A stretch of DNA of 64,000 nucleotides, taken from contig NZ_LXKA01000132.1 of the NCBI RefSeq assembly GCF_001645125.1, positions 62,001-126,000 of the forward strand. Reading direction: 5' to 3'. Under the pieces are notes generated by a model, which was not told where the DNA came from, did no database searches, and saw only the letters and a program-made list of their open reading frames with translations. Both the position numbers and the translations under genes were made by a program. Source of the stretch: Paraburkholderia ginsengiterrae (GTDB lineage: Bacteria; Pseudomonadota; Gammaproteobacteria; Burkholderiales; Burkholderiaceae). Within the stretch, counting starts at the first letter, position 1. Each line of letters starts with the position of its first letter. Of the stretch, positions 44,943 to 53,675 are shown piece after piece.

Positions 44943-46243
44943 GACGGAACTCGCGTGGCGGGCGTGACGGGCCTGGAAACGGTATCGGAGGTGGCGCTGC
45001 CCGTGAATGCCGGTGAAAGCAGAGTCTCGCCGGCAACGCCGCTTGCTCCCAGACCACCAGACGCGCCCGCATCGCCCGTATCACCTGAATGCACCGCTTG
45101 CCGTGCGCCGCGCCGCTGTTCGAGCCGCGACGTATCGATGCGCCCGTAGTTGTAGTACGCCGCGCACGCGCCTTCGCTCGACACCATCAGCGACCCTAGT
45201 GGCGACTCCGGTGTGCAGGCGGTGCCGAATACCTTGCATTGATGCGGCTTGATCACGCCCTTCAGCACCTCGCCGCATTGGCATGCCTTCGGGTCGGCGA
45301 TTTTCAGGTTCGGCACGGCGAACTTGCGCTCCGCGTCGAATCCTGCAAACGCCTCACGCACCCTGACGCCGGAATGATCGATTGAGCCGAGTCCGCGCCA
45401 TTCGAAGAACTCGCGCGGTTCGAACACCCGCGCAAGCGCCGACAAGGCCTGCGCATTGCCGTCCTCCGGCACGACCCGGCCGTACTGGTTCTCGACCTCG
45501 CAGCGGCCATCGGCGATCTGCCGCAGCACCATCCACATCGATTGCAGCACGTCGAGCGGTTCGAAGCCCGCCACCGTAATCGGCTTGCCGTAGTGCCGCG
45601 CAATGAATTCATAGGGCCGCGTGCCGATCACCATGCTGACGTGTCCCGGGCCGAGGAAGCCGTCGAGATGCAGATCCGGCGAATCGAGAATCGCCTTGAT
45701 GGTCGGGATGATCGTGATGTGATTGCAGAACAGCGAAAAATTCTTGACCTTTTGCGCATGCGCTTGCAAGACCGTCATCGCGGTGCTCGGCATGGTCGTT
45801 TCGAAGCCGAGGCCGAAGAAGATCACTTCCCGGTCGGGATTGAGCCGCGCGATCTTCAGCGCGTCGAGCGGGGAGTAAACCATCCGTACGTCGGCGCCAT
45901 CAGCTTTCGCTTTCAGCAAACTCTTCTTCGAGCCGGGCACGCGCATCGCATCGCCAAAGGTCGTGAAAATCACTTCCGGACGCTCGGCCAGCGCGACGCA
46001 ATCGTCGACGCGGCCCATAGGCAGCACGCACACCGGGCAACCTGGGCCGTGAACGAACTCCACCGCATCGGGCAGCAACTGCTGGATGCCGTAGCGGAAA
46101 ATGGTATGGGTATGACCTCCGCACACTTCCATGATCTGCAGCGGCCGCTGCTTCGCACGCTCGATGCGCGGCAGCAGCGCGCGGATTTCCTTCTCCAGCG
46201 CGCGCGCCTTGAGCGGATCGCGAAACTCGTCGACGTATTTCAT
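44939..46243 (-). CDS. hypD: Hydrogenase maturation protein HypD with C-terminal extension
   Basis: Iron-sulfur scaffold on which the Fe(CN)2CO unit is assembled with HypC. Core residues 1-370 carry MEVCGGHTHTIFRYG, GPGCPVCVLP, TFGDAMRVPGS, GFETTMPSTA, the cluster region CQCGEVLKGVIKPHQCKVFGTACTPE and YYNYGRID. Normal HypD ends about here; this one continues about 60 Gly/Ala/Ser/Thr-rich residues. The chosen ATG is the one that starts MKYVDEFRDP; it overlaps the upstream isomerase stop by 4 bases. 434 residues. Confidence 0.95.
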   Translation of the reverse strand: MKYVDEFRDPLKARALEKEIRALLPRIERAKQRPLQIMEVCGGHTHTIFRYGIQQLLPDAVEFVHGPGCPVCVLPMGRVDDCVALAERPEVIFTTFGDAMRVPGSKKSLLKAKADGADVRMVYSPLDALKIARLNPDREVIFFGLGFETTMPSTAMTVLQAHAQKVKNFSLFCNHITIIPTIKAILDSPDLHLDGFLGPGHVSMVIGTRPYEFIARHYGKPITVAGFEPLDVLQSMWMVLRQIADGRCEVENQYGRVVPEDGNAQALSALARVFEPREFFEWRGLGSIDHSGVRVREAFAGFDAERKFAVPNLKIADPKACQCGEVLKGVIKPHQCKVFGTACTPESPLGSLMVSSEGACAAYYNYGRIDTSRLEQRRGARQAVHSGDTGDAGASGGLGASGVAGETLLSPAFTGSATSDTVSRPVTPATRVPS

Positions 46244-46938
46244 CGCACGCCTCCCTCCGCCACGCCGGCCATGCCGCCGCGATCGTCGGCGAGCAGCGTA
46301 TGCACCAGGTCCCACAGAATGTGATAAATCGCGACGTGGGTCTCCTGCACGCGATGAATGCTGTCGCTTGGCACCACGAGGCAATGATCGACGGCGGCAC
46401 TCGTGGCCATCCGTCCGCCGTCGTGCCCCGACAGGCCGATGGTCAGGAGCCCCATCTCTTTCGCTTTCGCAAATGCGGCGAGCAGGTTCTCCGAATTGCC
46501 GCTGGTCGACACGCCGATCAGCGCGTCGCCGCGCCGGGCCTGCGCAACCAGTTGCCGCACGAAAATATGGCTAAAGCCAACGTCGTTACCAACCGCCGTC
46601 ATCATGGCCGTGTCCGCCACCAGATTGATCGCGGTCAGCGCCGGACGGCCCGTGGTAATCGGATGCAGGAATTCGACGGCAATATGGGCGGCATCGCAGC
46701 TCGAACCACCGTTACCCATCGCGAAGAGCCGGCCGTCACGCCGGTACATCTCGGCAATCGCATGGGCGACCTGAACCACTGCCGGGCCGTTTTCATCGAA
46801 AAAGCGCCGTTTGGTATCGACGCTGTCCCACGCTTTCTGACGCACCGACTCGAGCAGCGCCGCGTCGAGCTTGTCCGCATCCTGACGGGTGCCGTGCAGG
46901 AAGGGATAAAGCGTCTGCAAAGTTTCATGTTCGGGCAT
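46240..46938 (-). CDS. GmhA-like SIS-domain phosphoheptose isomerase in hydrogenase operon
   Basis: 232 residues with a sugar isomerase (SIS) domain: FAMGNGGSSCDAAHIAVEFL, VSTSGNSENLLAAFAKAKE, IGLSGHDGGRM and QETHVAIYHILWDLVH with a conserved Glu and His, all typical of GmhA. The family converts sedoheptulose-7-phosphate to heptose-7-phosphate for LPS. Here it is embedded between hypC and hypD with a 4-base overlap to hypD. SIS proteins in this position are a known mark of actinobacterial-type hydrogenase loci. Its job in maturation is not established. Confidence 0.88.
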   Translation of the reverse strand: MPEHETLQTLYPFLHGTRQDADKLDAALLESVRQKAWDSVDTKRRFFDENGPAVVQVAHAIAEMYRRDGRLFAMGNGGSSCDAAHIAVEFLHPITTGRPALTAINLVADTAMMTAVGNDVGFSHIFVRQLVAQARRGDALIGVSTSGNSENLLAAFAKAKEMGLLTIGLSGHDGGRMATSAAVDHCLVVPSDSIHRVQETHVAIYHILWDLVHTLLADDRGGMAGVAEGGVR

Positions 46939-46966
46939 GCTGGGTCTCCGTTGCTTCCGGTCGCGC

Positions 46967-47242
46967 TCAGGCCGCGCCGCGCAGCTCGTCGAATTCGGCC
47001 TGCGCGACGCCCAGTTCGTGCAGCAAAGCAAGCGTGCGCGCCGCTTCCTGCTCGTCGAGCCGGCTCATCGCGAAGCCGACGTGCACCAACACCCAGTCGC
47101 CGACGCAGGCGCTTGCCGGTCGCGCTTCGTCGATGACAAAGGCGATATTGATCACGCGCCGCACGCCGCCCACATTGACGAGCGCAAGGTCGTTCGCCGC
47201 ATCGGTCACTTCAACAATCTGCCCCGGGATGCCCAAACACAT
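46967..47242 (-). CDS. hypC: Hydrogenase maturation chaperone HypC
   Basis: 91 residues beginning MCLGIPGQIVEV; the N-terminal Cys 2 carries the iron unit with HypD and delivers it to the large subunit. GDWVLVHVGFAMSRLDEQEA is the family block. GGAGAG precedes the ATG. Lies between hypF and the SIS-domain gene. Confidence 0.96.
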   Translation of the reverse strand: MCLGIPGQIVEVTDAANDLALVNVGGVRRVINIAFVIDEARPASACVGDWVLVHVGFAMSRLDEQEAARTLALLHELGVAQAEFDELRGAA

Positions 47243-47272
47243 GTCGCTCTCCGCTAACCTGCTTCTGCACGG

Positions 47273-49669
47273 CTACGCCAGACGCCGCTGTGCTCCTGCC
47301 ACTACCGCCTGTCCGAGCGCCAGGCCGCCGTCGTTGGCGGGCACCTGCCGATGCGTCAGCACGCGAAAACCCGCCACGCCCAATCGCCCGGCCACCTGTT
47401 CGAACAGGACGCGATTCTGGAAAACGCCGCCCGACAGCGCGACACTGCGGGCGTCGACCGGTTCTGCCAACAAGTCGGCCAGGCCCTCGACCATCCGCAC
47501 GATCGCGATCGCCAGCCCCTTATGAAAACGCGCGGCGATGACCGGCACGGGCGTGCCGCTGCGCAGGTCGTCGAGCAAGGCTTCCCACATCGGCCACGGT
47601 TCGATGCAACGCAAACCGTGCGGTACGGTGCTGGTGATTTCGAACTGATAGGCGCAAGCGTCGCGCTCGTCGCGCAGCGCGCCCATATCGACCAGCGCCT
47701 CCAGTTCAACGGCCGCCTGTCCTTCGTAAAGCACGCGCTCGCGACACACGCCGAGGGTCGCGGCCACCGCATCGAACAAACGGCCCGCGGAACTCGCGAG
47801 CGGGCTGTTGACGCGCTGCGCAATCATCGTATCGAGGACGGCGCGCGGACGACTGCTCAGAAACCGCTCGATGTCGAGCCCGGCGTATTGCCGCGTAAAG
47901 CCGGCCCAATCGAATGCCGCGTGCAGATGCGCGTAAGCATTGCGCCATGGCTCGTCGATGGCGCGCGTTCCGCCGGGCATGGCCACCGGTTTGAACAGAC
48001 CTAGCCGAGTGAAGCCGCGGTAGTCCGCCAGCATGAATTCGCCGCCCCATAGCGTGCCGTCGTCGCCCAGACCAAGACCGTCGAGCGCAACACCGAGCAT
48101 GGGCGGCGCATCGAGCGCGACTCCGTTTTCGGCCATGCACGCGGCAAGATGCGCGTGATGATGCTGCACCTCGACAACCGGTATTTGCCACGCTTGCGCG
48201 AGGTTGCAGCCGATTTTGCGCGACAGATACTCGGGATGAAAGTCGACCGCAATGGCATGCGGTTCGTGTTCGAAGAGCCGCAGGTATTGCATAACGGAGC
48301 GGCGATAGTCCGCGTAAGTCAGCGCGTCTTCCAGATCGCCGATATGGTGCGAAACGATCGCCTGGGCGTTGCGCGTCAGACAAAAGGTGTTCTTGAGCTC
48401 GCCGCCCATCGCCAGCACCGCAGGCGTAGCGGCGAAACCGTCGGGCAACAGCAGCGGCGCCGGCGCGTAGCCCCGCGCGCGCCGCAGCATGCGCGTTTCG
48501 CCCAGCACCACGCGCGTCACCGAATCGTCGACGCGGCGCGCGATGTCGCGATCGTGCATCAGGAAAACATCGGCGATGCGGCCGAGGCGCGCGCGCGCAT
48601 CCGCGTTGTCGATGCACGGCGGCTCTTCGCTGGTGTTGCCGCTCGTCATCACGAGGGCGGTATCGATCGACTCCATCAGCAACCGATGCAACGGCGTGGA
48701 CGGCAGCATGAAACCGAGCGTGCCGACACCGGGCGCGACGCTCGCCGCAACACGCTCGGCGCCGTCCGCACGCAGAATCACGATGGGACCGCCCGCGCTA
48801 TGCAGCAACGCGCACTCCGTCTCGCCGGCCGTGCCGTAGCGGCGCACCGCTTGCAGATCGCGCGCCATCAGCGCGAACGGCTTGCGCTCGCGCCGTTTGA
48901 GCCGGCGCAAACGCGCAACCGCCGTTTCATCGCAGGCGTCGCAGGCGAGCTGGAAACCACCCAGCCCCGTGATCGCGACGATCGAGCCGTGCCGCAACAG
49001 CAGACTAGCCGCGCGACAGGGATCGTCGGCATCGGCGCGCTCGCCGTCCCTGCTTTCCAGCCAGACGCGCGGCCCGCATACCGGACAGGCAACCGGCTGC
49101 GCATGAAAACGACGGTCACCCGGATCGTCGTACTCAGCGCGGCAGGCGTCGCACATCGCGAAGGCGGCCATCGTCGTGTTGGCGCGATCGTAGGGAATCG
49201 CCTCGACGATCGACAGACGCGGTCCGCAATGCGTGCAATTCGTAAACGGATAGCGATAACGTCGGTTCGCAGGGTCGGCGATCTCCGCGGCGCATGCGGC
49301 GCAGATCACCGCGTCGGGTGTGACGGCGGTCTGCACATGGCCGGCTACGCTCGCGACGATACGGAAATCACTGACGTCCGCCGTCTCAGTCAATTCATGC
49401 CGCTCGATCGCGTCGATCCGCGCAAGCGGCGGGCATTCTGCGCTCAGGCTCCTGATAAATCGCTCGATCGTCCATGCATCGCCCCACGCATGAATCAGCA
49501 CGCCGTCGCTATCGTTGCGCACGTCGCCGACAACGCCGCAAGCATGCGCAAGCCGCCATACCGTCGGTCTGAAGCCGACGCCTTGCACCAATCCGCGCAC
49601 ACGGATTTCCTCGCCGACCGGCTGCGTGACGGTCGGACGGTGTCCAGAAGGTTGCGCTTGAGTGCTCAT
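47273..49669 (-). CDS. hypF: Carbamoyltransferase HypF
   Basis: Uses carbamoyl phosphate and ATP to carbamoylate the HypE Cys, the first step of cyanide ligand synthesis. 798 residues: acylphosphatase domain with VRGLVQGVGFRPTVWRLA (residues about 20-110), two zinc-finger motifs (CAAC...CTHCGPR, CDAC...CPVCGPR), a YrdC-like domain (about 210-395) and a Kae1-like domain with the metal site HHHAHLAACMAE. The start chosen has GGAG ahead of it. It lies between the 33-residue peptide and hypC. Confidence 0.96.
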   Translation of the reverse strand: MSTQAQPSGHRPTVTQPVGEEIRVRGLVQGVGFRPTVWRLAHACGVVGDVRNDSDGVLIHAWGDAWTIERFIRSLSAECPPLARIDAIERHELTETADVSDFRIVASVAGHVQTAVTPDAVICAACAAEIADPANRRYRYPFTNCTHCGPRLSIVEAIPYDRANTTMAAFAMCDACRAEYDDPGDRRFHAQPVACPVCGPRVWLESRDGERADADDPCRAASLLLRHGSIVAITGLGGFQLACDACDETAVARLRRLKRRERKPFALMARDLQAVRRYGTAGETECALLHSAGGPIVILRADGAERVAASVAPGVGTLGFMLPSTPLHRLLMESIDTALVMTSGNTSEEPPCIDNADARARLGRIADVFLMHDRDIARRVDDSVTRVVLGETRMLRRARGYAPAPLLLPDGFAATPAVLAMGGELKNTFCLTRNAQAIVSHHIGDLEDALTYADYRRSVMQYLRLFEHEPHAIAVDFHPEYLSRKIGCNLAQAWQIPVVEVQHHHAHLAACMAENGVALDAPPMLGVALDGLGLGDDGTLWGGEFMLADYRGFTRLGLFKPVAMPGGTRAIDEPWRNAYAHLHAAFDWAGFTRQYAGLDIERFLSSRPRAVLDTMIAQRVNSPLASSAGRLFDAVAATLGVCRERVLYEGQAAVELEALVDMGALRDERDACAYQFEITSTVPHGLRCIEPWPMWEALLDDLRSGTPVPVIAARFHKGLAIAIVRMVEGLADLLAEPVDARSVALSGGVFQNRVLFEQVAGRLGVAGFRVLTHRQVPANDGGLALGQAVVAGAQRRLA

Positions 49670-49694
49670 CGCCCACTCCACGGACCGATGCCGC

Positions 49695-49796
49695 TTACAT
49701 GTTGCGGATCCGCAAATAACGCTTGATGTCTTTCATATTCGCCAGCAGACCGGCCACCAGCGCCGGTAATACGAGGTACTTCAAGAATCCTTTCAT
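49695..49796 (-). CDS. 33-residue membrane peptide of the hydrogenase operon (DUF6893-like)
   Basis: Too short for usual gene calling. The peptide starts MKGFLKYLVLPALVAGLLA, a basic start with one hydrophobic segment, and ends MKDIKRYLRIRNM, a basic amphipathic tail. The ribosome binding site GGGAGG lies about 5 bases ahead of the ATG and is one of the best in the window. It fills the gap between the maturation protease and hypF in an operon with otherwise almost no free space. From memory it resembles the DUF6893 small proteins annotated near actinobacterial hydrogenases; this was not checked. Likely a membrane anchor or small subunit. Confidence 0.7.
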   Translation of the reverse strand: MKGFLKYLVLPALVAGLLANMKDIKRYLRIRNM

Positions 49797-49849
49797 CACG
49801 CCCTCCCACCTCAGGGATATTTCACGCCGTATCGCTGCCCGACCGCCGC

Positions 49850-50398
49850 TCAAGCCGCGCGCGCGGACAGCCGTTCCATCCTTGCCGTCACCAGCTTCAC
49901 GACCAGTTCTACCGCCTGCCCGACCGCTGCCGCCACCGCCGTGCTCAAACCCATCCGTCCTTCTTCACCCTGCTCGAAACCGAAGTCATTCGGCTCGCAG
50001 CCGAGCACGACGATGTCCTCGCAGCCACCGCCGAGCATCCTCACCGATTGCAGCACCTTGGCCGGATCCATTTCGTGCGGCGACATCAGCATCGGCACCG
50101 CATAGGGATCGCTGTCCTCAGCGCTCGCCTCCTCATGCGATGGTTCAATCACATACAGCGTGCCCGGCACGCCACCGCGCTGGGTGGCGTCGATCAAAAT
50201 CGCACTGTCCACGCCGTCCAGCAGCGCATAGCAAAGGTCGATGCCGCGAATGCCGAAGTCGGCGACGCTCACACCAGCACCGAACGCCGGCAGTTCACCC
50301 GCCGCAAGCTTTTCCTGAAGACGGCGCGCCACTTCGACGCCGAAGCCGTCGTCGCCGAAAAACACGTTGCCGATGCCGGCGACCAGAATGGCGCTCAT
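49850..50398 (-). CDS. Hydrogenase maturation protease (HupD/HyaD family)
   Basis: Nickel-dependent endopeptidase that removes the C-terminal peptide of the large subunit after cofactor insertion. 182 residues with the motif VAGIGNVFFGDDGFGVEVAR (first metal ligand Asp), the second Asp in DSAILIDATQRGG, and the His in MSPHEMDPAKVL. Its ATG overlaps the stop of the 480-residue gene by 4 bases. Its target is the HhyL C terminus after DPCLPCGVH. Confidence 0.93.
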   Translation of the reverse strand: MSAILVAGIGNVFFGDDGFGVEVARRLQEKLAAGELPAFGAGVSVADFGIRGIDLCYALLDGVDSAILIDATQRGGVPGTLYVIEPSHEEASAEDSDPYAVPMLMSPHEMDPAKVLQSVRMLGGGCEDIVVLGCEPNDFGFEQGEEGRMGLSTAVAAAVGQAVELVVKLVTARMERLSARAA

Positions 50399-51837
50399 GC
50401 GTGGCTCCCGTTTCCGCGTTCATTCCCGCTTCCGTTCCCATCACGGCCGGATCGCCCCACGAGCGGCTCGATTTCGTCCGGGGCGAAAAAGAAGCGATGA
50501 CCCGGCATGCGCTGCATGCCGAAATCTTTACCGGGGTCGTCGTCGATCGTCACGGCAACGTGCACGTGACCGTCGAAATCGCGTTCGATCGATTCGATCG
50601 TCGCCACCATGCCGCTCAATGCAATATCGAAGATGTCTGCACGGCCGTGTGGACGCAACCGGACCTGGTCGCTCACCCTGATCTCGACGCCCGCCACGCG
50701 CACGCAAGCGAGATGCGGCCGCGCATCCAGCTCGGCCCACGGCGAGACCGGCACGTGAGGTTCTTCCGGCGGAGTGACCGCACCCACGCTCGCCGCATCG
50801 ATCGTACGCAGTTGTCGCAAGGTGCCGTGCAGCTTTTGCATCTGCTCGGCGCCAAGACTCTCGGTGCGTGCGAGCAATTCACGCGCGCGCTCGTCAGTGG
50901 CGATCATTTCGCGCTTTTCGTCGTCCGTCATCGTGAGAATGCGCAGCGTGAGGATCTCGTCGATCTCGGTGGCGTCGAACAGATCGCCGGTGCTTTCGGG
51001 CGCAATCTGCGGGAAATCGTAGAGAATGATCGGCGATGCGAGCATCGTGTCGGGCTGTTGTTCATTGCCGACCAGCACCGGCCACACGCCGATATTGCGG
51101 CATGCGGCGGCCGCCGCGGCAAGCTCGGTGGGCGGATCGATTGACGAGACCCATTCGCCGCCCATGATAGTCAGCACCGTATGACACGACACCAGTGCGT
51201 ACAGCGACGCCGCGTCACGTTTCAACGTGCCGGCATCCGCAAGGGGCGTCTCGTTGATGATGCGCACTCTCAAACGAAAAGCGTCGGCCGCCACGCTCGC
51301 CGCACTCACTTCGACGCGGCCTTCCAGCGATGCGCGCGTGCGGCGCAGCGCCCCGCGCAGCGTGCCGTGCCGGTCGGCAAGCGGTTCGAGATCGCAGGCC
51401 GCTTCGAATAAAAACGGGATCTCGCGCCCTTCGTGCAGCAGTTCCCCAAGCATGAGAGCCGGCACGGCAATATGCCGCTCGGCCGCTTCCTGCCAGGGGG
51501 AGTAGCGCCGTTCGTCGATATCGAGCCGCTGCACCATGCGCCAGGCCGGCCGGTCCTGCGCCGGCCGCGCGTTCGGCGCGTCATCCACATCCAGCACCAC
51601 CCTCTCGATCACTTGCAGAAAGCCGGGCCGCACCGCGACCCGGGTGCGCTCATCGCCGCGCAGCAGGCACTCGGTCTGCGTCACCCATGGATCGCTGCCG
51701 GACGCCTCGGCGTAGGCACGGGGATACACGCCGCCGAACGTCCAGCGTTGCCGGTTCTTCACCGAGGTCGGCCGGTACGGATACAGCATGTAGCCTTCGT
51801 ACAGCACCGCCTGCACCACGCTCTCGACCGCGTTCAC
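50395..51837 (-). CDS. Conserved hydrogenase-operon protein of unknown function (480 aa)
   Basis: Not recognised. Start chosen: a GTG with GAGGAGG ahead of it that overlaps the DUF6084 stop by 4 bases; the frame is open much further, but that part lies inside DUF6084. The protein is soluble with no cysteine pair. It begins VNAVESVVQAVLYEGYMLYPYRP, has a helical middle and ends in a small beta-rich domain (about residues 395-465) with DIFDIALSGMVATIESI, VHVAVTIDDDPG and HRFFFAPDEIEPL. It sits between DUF6084 and the protease in the run that is specific to this hydrogenase type, so an assembly role is likely. Confidence 0.8.
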   Translation of the reverse strand: MNAVESVVQAVLYEGYMLYPYRPTSVKNRQRWTFGGVYPRAYAEASGSDPWVTQTECLLRGDERTRVAVRPGFLQVIERVVLDVDDAPNARPAQDRPAWRMVQRLDIDERRYSPWQEAAERHIAVPALMLGELLHEGREIPFLFEAACDLEPLADRHGTLRGALRRTRASLEGRVEVSAASVAADAFRLRVRIINETPLADAGTLKRDAASLYALVSCHTVLTIMGGEWVSSIDPPTELAAAAAACRNIGVWPVLVGNEQQPDTMLASPIILYDFPQIAPESTGDLFDATEIDEILTLRILTMTDDEKREMIATDERARELLARTESLGAEQMQKLHGTLRQLRTIDAASVGAVTPPEEPHVPVSPWAELDARPHLACVRVAGVEIRVSDQVRLRPHGRADIFDIALSGMVATIESIERDFDGHVHVAVTIDDDPGKDFGMQRMPGHRFFFAPDEIEPLVGRSGRDGNGSGNERGNGSHA

Positions 51838-52481
51838 GATATGTCCTCCTCGAGACCGTCGAGCAGGCCCGCTACGGCCTGCTCCCAACTCGTGAGACCA
51901 CGCCGGCTCTTGTAGCGCGAAAGGCGATCGAACACATCCCGGTGCAGGCACAGCCAGGCGCCGTTCGGGTAGTAGCGGCTCATCATGTCGCGCCATAGCG
52001 AGACCGGCAGACGGAACGCCGCTTCCTTGTGCCACGGAATCGGTGCGGCTTGCAGGGCGCCATTGTCTTCGCGATAGAACACGGTGCCGCTGAATTGCAG
52101 CATCAGCGGAATTTCGCCGTTTTCCAGACCATGAAAATATTTCGTTGCGGCGACGTTGAAGTCGTAGCTGCATGGCACCGGCAAATCGAGCGTGCACTCG
52201 CCGGTGAAGGGCGGTGCTATCACCGTCGTATGCGTCCAAAGCAGCGTGCGCAGCGTCTCGCCCCAACGCGGCGGCACGCCGAATAGGTCCTTGAGCCCGT
52301 ACTGCTCGACGGGCGTGTAGCGGCGCCTGGTTGCCTCGATCTGGATCTGGCATTGCAAGGTAATGCTGGCGATGTCTTCCTGCGGCGGCGTGCTCACGAC
52401 CCGCAGCCTGAACGTCAGGAGCGGCGCCGTCGCGAATGGGACGACTTCGGCCGACTCGACAGTGAACGCGAGGTCAGGCAC
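51834..52481 (-). CDS. DUF6084 family protein, hydrogenase operon
   Basis: 215 residues from a GTG start (VPDLAFTVESAEVVPF). A beta-rich N-terminal half (LLTFRLRVVS, ITLQCQIQIEATRRRYTP) and a conserved middle block, WTHTTVIAPPFTG and YFHGLENGEIPLMLQFSGTVFY, identify the family as I recall it. No metal motif or signal peptide. It overlaps DUF5947 by 8 bases and the following gene by 4. Known only from association with group 1h hydrogenase loci; function unknown. Confidence 0.82.
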   Translation of the reverse strand: MPDLAFTVESAEVVPFATAPLLTFRLRVVSTPPQEDIASITLQCQIQIEATRRRYTPVEQYGLKDLFGVPPRWGETLRTLLWTHTTVIAPPFTGECTLDLPVPCSYDFNVAATKYFHGLENGEIPLMLQFSGTVFYREDNGALQAAPIPWHKEAAFRLPVSLWRDMMSRYYPNGAWLCLHRDVFDRLSRYKSRRGLTSWEQAVAGLLDGLEEDIS

Positions 52482-53112
52482 GGAGGAGGCCCTCCGGCAC
52501 ACGGCCGTCGGTCTTGAGCGCGGCAAAGAAACGATGAATCGCGTCCCACGCCTCCCTGCCGCCCGAGAGGCCGCGCCAACGCGCGCGGATCACGCCGGTC
52601 AGCGCGTAGCATTGGTCGATCGGCACGCGGTAGTAATCGCGCACGCCTTCGCTGCGGTTGACCAGCAGCGCTTCGACGTCGGGCTCCAGTTGCGCGAGCA
52701 ACGGATTGTCGGCAACCAGTTCGTCCCACGCGGACAATTCCAGTAGCGATTGGGTGCCGCCGGCCGGCCCGGGATAGAGCGCGACGACGCGCTGTGCCTG
52801 ACTGTCGTGAAAGAAGAAAGCGATATCGATGGGAATCGCCAACGCGTCCCACTGCGCGTCGCTCATGCGGAAGCCGTCGAGATAATGCGCGTCGCGCGGC
52901 ACAGGACGGTAACGCGCATTCTGCTGATTGCCGAAGAGCAGCGCGCAGGCGCGGCAACAGCAGTACAACCGGCGTTTGGTGGTTTCGAACAGATGCGGAT
53001 GATCGGATAGAAGCGGCGCGCCGCACAACTCGCATTGCACATCGTCGGCTTTGCGGACGAAATGGCGCACGCGCGCGACCCAACCGCGTGTCGTGGTGGC
53101 GGCGGCAGTCAT
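52474..53112 (-). CDS. DUF5947 family protein, hydrogenase operon
   Basis: 212 residues. The N-terminal zinc- or cluster-binding region has CELCGAPLLSDHPHLFE and RRLYCCCRACALLF, i.e. two CXXC pairs plus two His. The rest is an alpha/beta domain with LSAWDELVADNPLLAQLEPDVEALLVN and YRVPIDQCYALTGVIRARW. The start overlaps the NifU-like stop by 4 bases. The family travels with DUF6084 in actinobacterial hydrogenase loci. A role in cluster or electron transfer is suggested by the cysteines only. Confidence 0.85.
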   Translation of the reverse strand: MTAAATTTRGWVARVRHFVRKADDVQCELCGAPLLSDHPHLFETTKRRLYCCCRACALLFGNQQNARYRPVPRDAHYLDGFRMSDAQWDALAIPIDIAFFFHDSQAQRVVALYPGPAGGTQSLLELSAWDELVADNPLLAQLEPDVEALLVNRSEGVRDYYRVPIDQCYALTGVIRARWRGLSGGREAWDAIHRFFAALKTDGRVPEGLLRA

Positions 53113-53675
53113 CGCGCGCCGGCCTCGGTCCGGCTCGTCACCTCGGTGTGGTTCGGCACAAAGCGCAGTTCATGCACGTTGACTTCCGGCAGGCCAGCGA
53201 TCTCGACGCGCATCGCTTCGGGCGCCGCGTCGAAAATCGCGCGCTCTATTTCCCGCTGCAATTCGCCGACCGAGTTGTGCTTGCCCTGCAAGCGGCCGGT
53301 CACTTGCACGCGCACAGCGTCTTGCGCCGCATCCAGCAGTTCGATCTGAATGCCCTGCGCACCGAGCAGCGGCCGCATTTTCTCGACCGCGCGCGACACG
53401 CGTGCCGACAGATCGCGTGGATGCAGACCATGCAGAAGCAGCAACGCCGATACTCCGGCGTCGCGCTCGAATGCCTCGACCATGGCGTCGTCCAGCACGC
53501 CCGCCGCCGAAACGATTTCCATCAGACGCGCGAGTCCGTTCGTATGCAGATCGAGCACGACCTGAAGTAGTTCTTTGGCAGGCTCACGCGCGCGCGGGTC
53601 GTCGAGCGCTTCCAGCGCGGCAATCAGTTCCTCGATGCGGTGTTGCTGGGCGGCGACCGCACTCTCGTTGCTCAC
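53109..53675 (-). CDS. NifU C-terminal-like protein without cysteines, hydrogenase operon
   Basis: 188 residues from a GTG that overlaps the large subunit stop (GTGA). The N-terminal half is helical (HRIEELIAALEALDD...). Residues about 95-165 match the NifU C-terminal fold (VEKMRPLLGAQGIQIELL, VRVQVTGRLQG). In normal NifU domains a CXXC follows that binds the iron-sulfur cluster; here the stretch reads KHNSVGELQ and the whole protein has no Cys. It is placed directly after hhyL, so it probably binds the hydrogenase or acts as a scaffold rather than carrying a cluster. Confidence 0.85.
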   Translation of the reverse strand: MSNESAVAAQQHRIEELIAALEALDDPRAREPAKELLQVVLDLHTNGLARLMEIVSAAGVLDDAMVEAFERDAGVSALLLLHGLHPRDLSARVSRAVEKMRPLLGAQGIQIELLDAAQDAVRVQVTGRLQGKHNSVGELQREIERAIFDAAPEAMRVEIAGLPEVNVHELRFVPNHTEVTSRTEAGAR

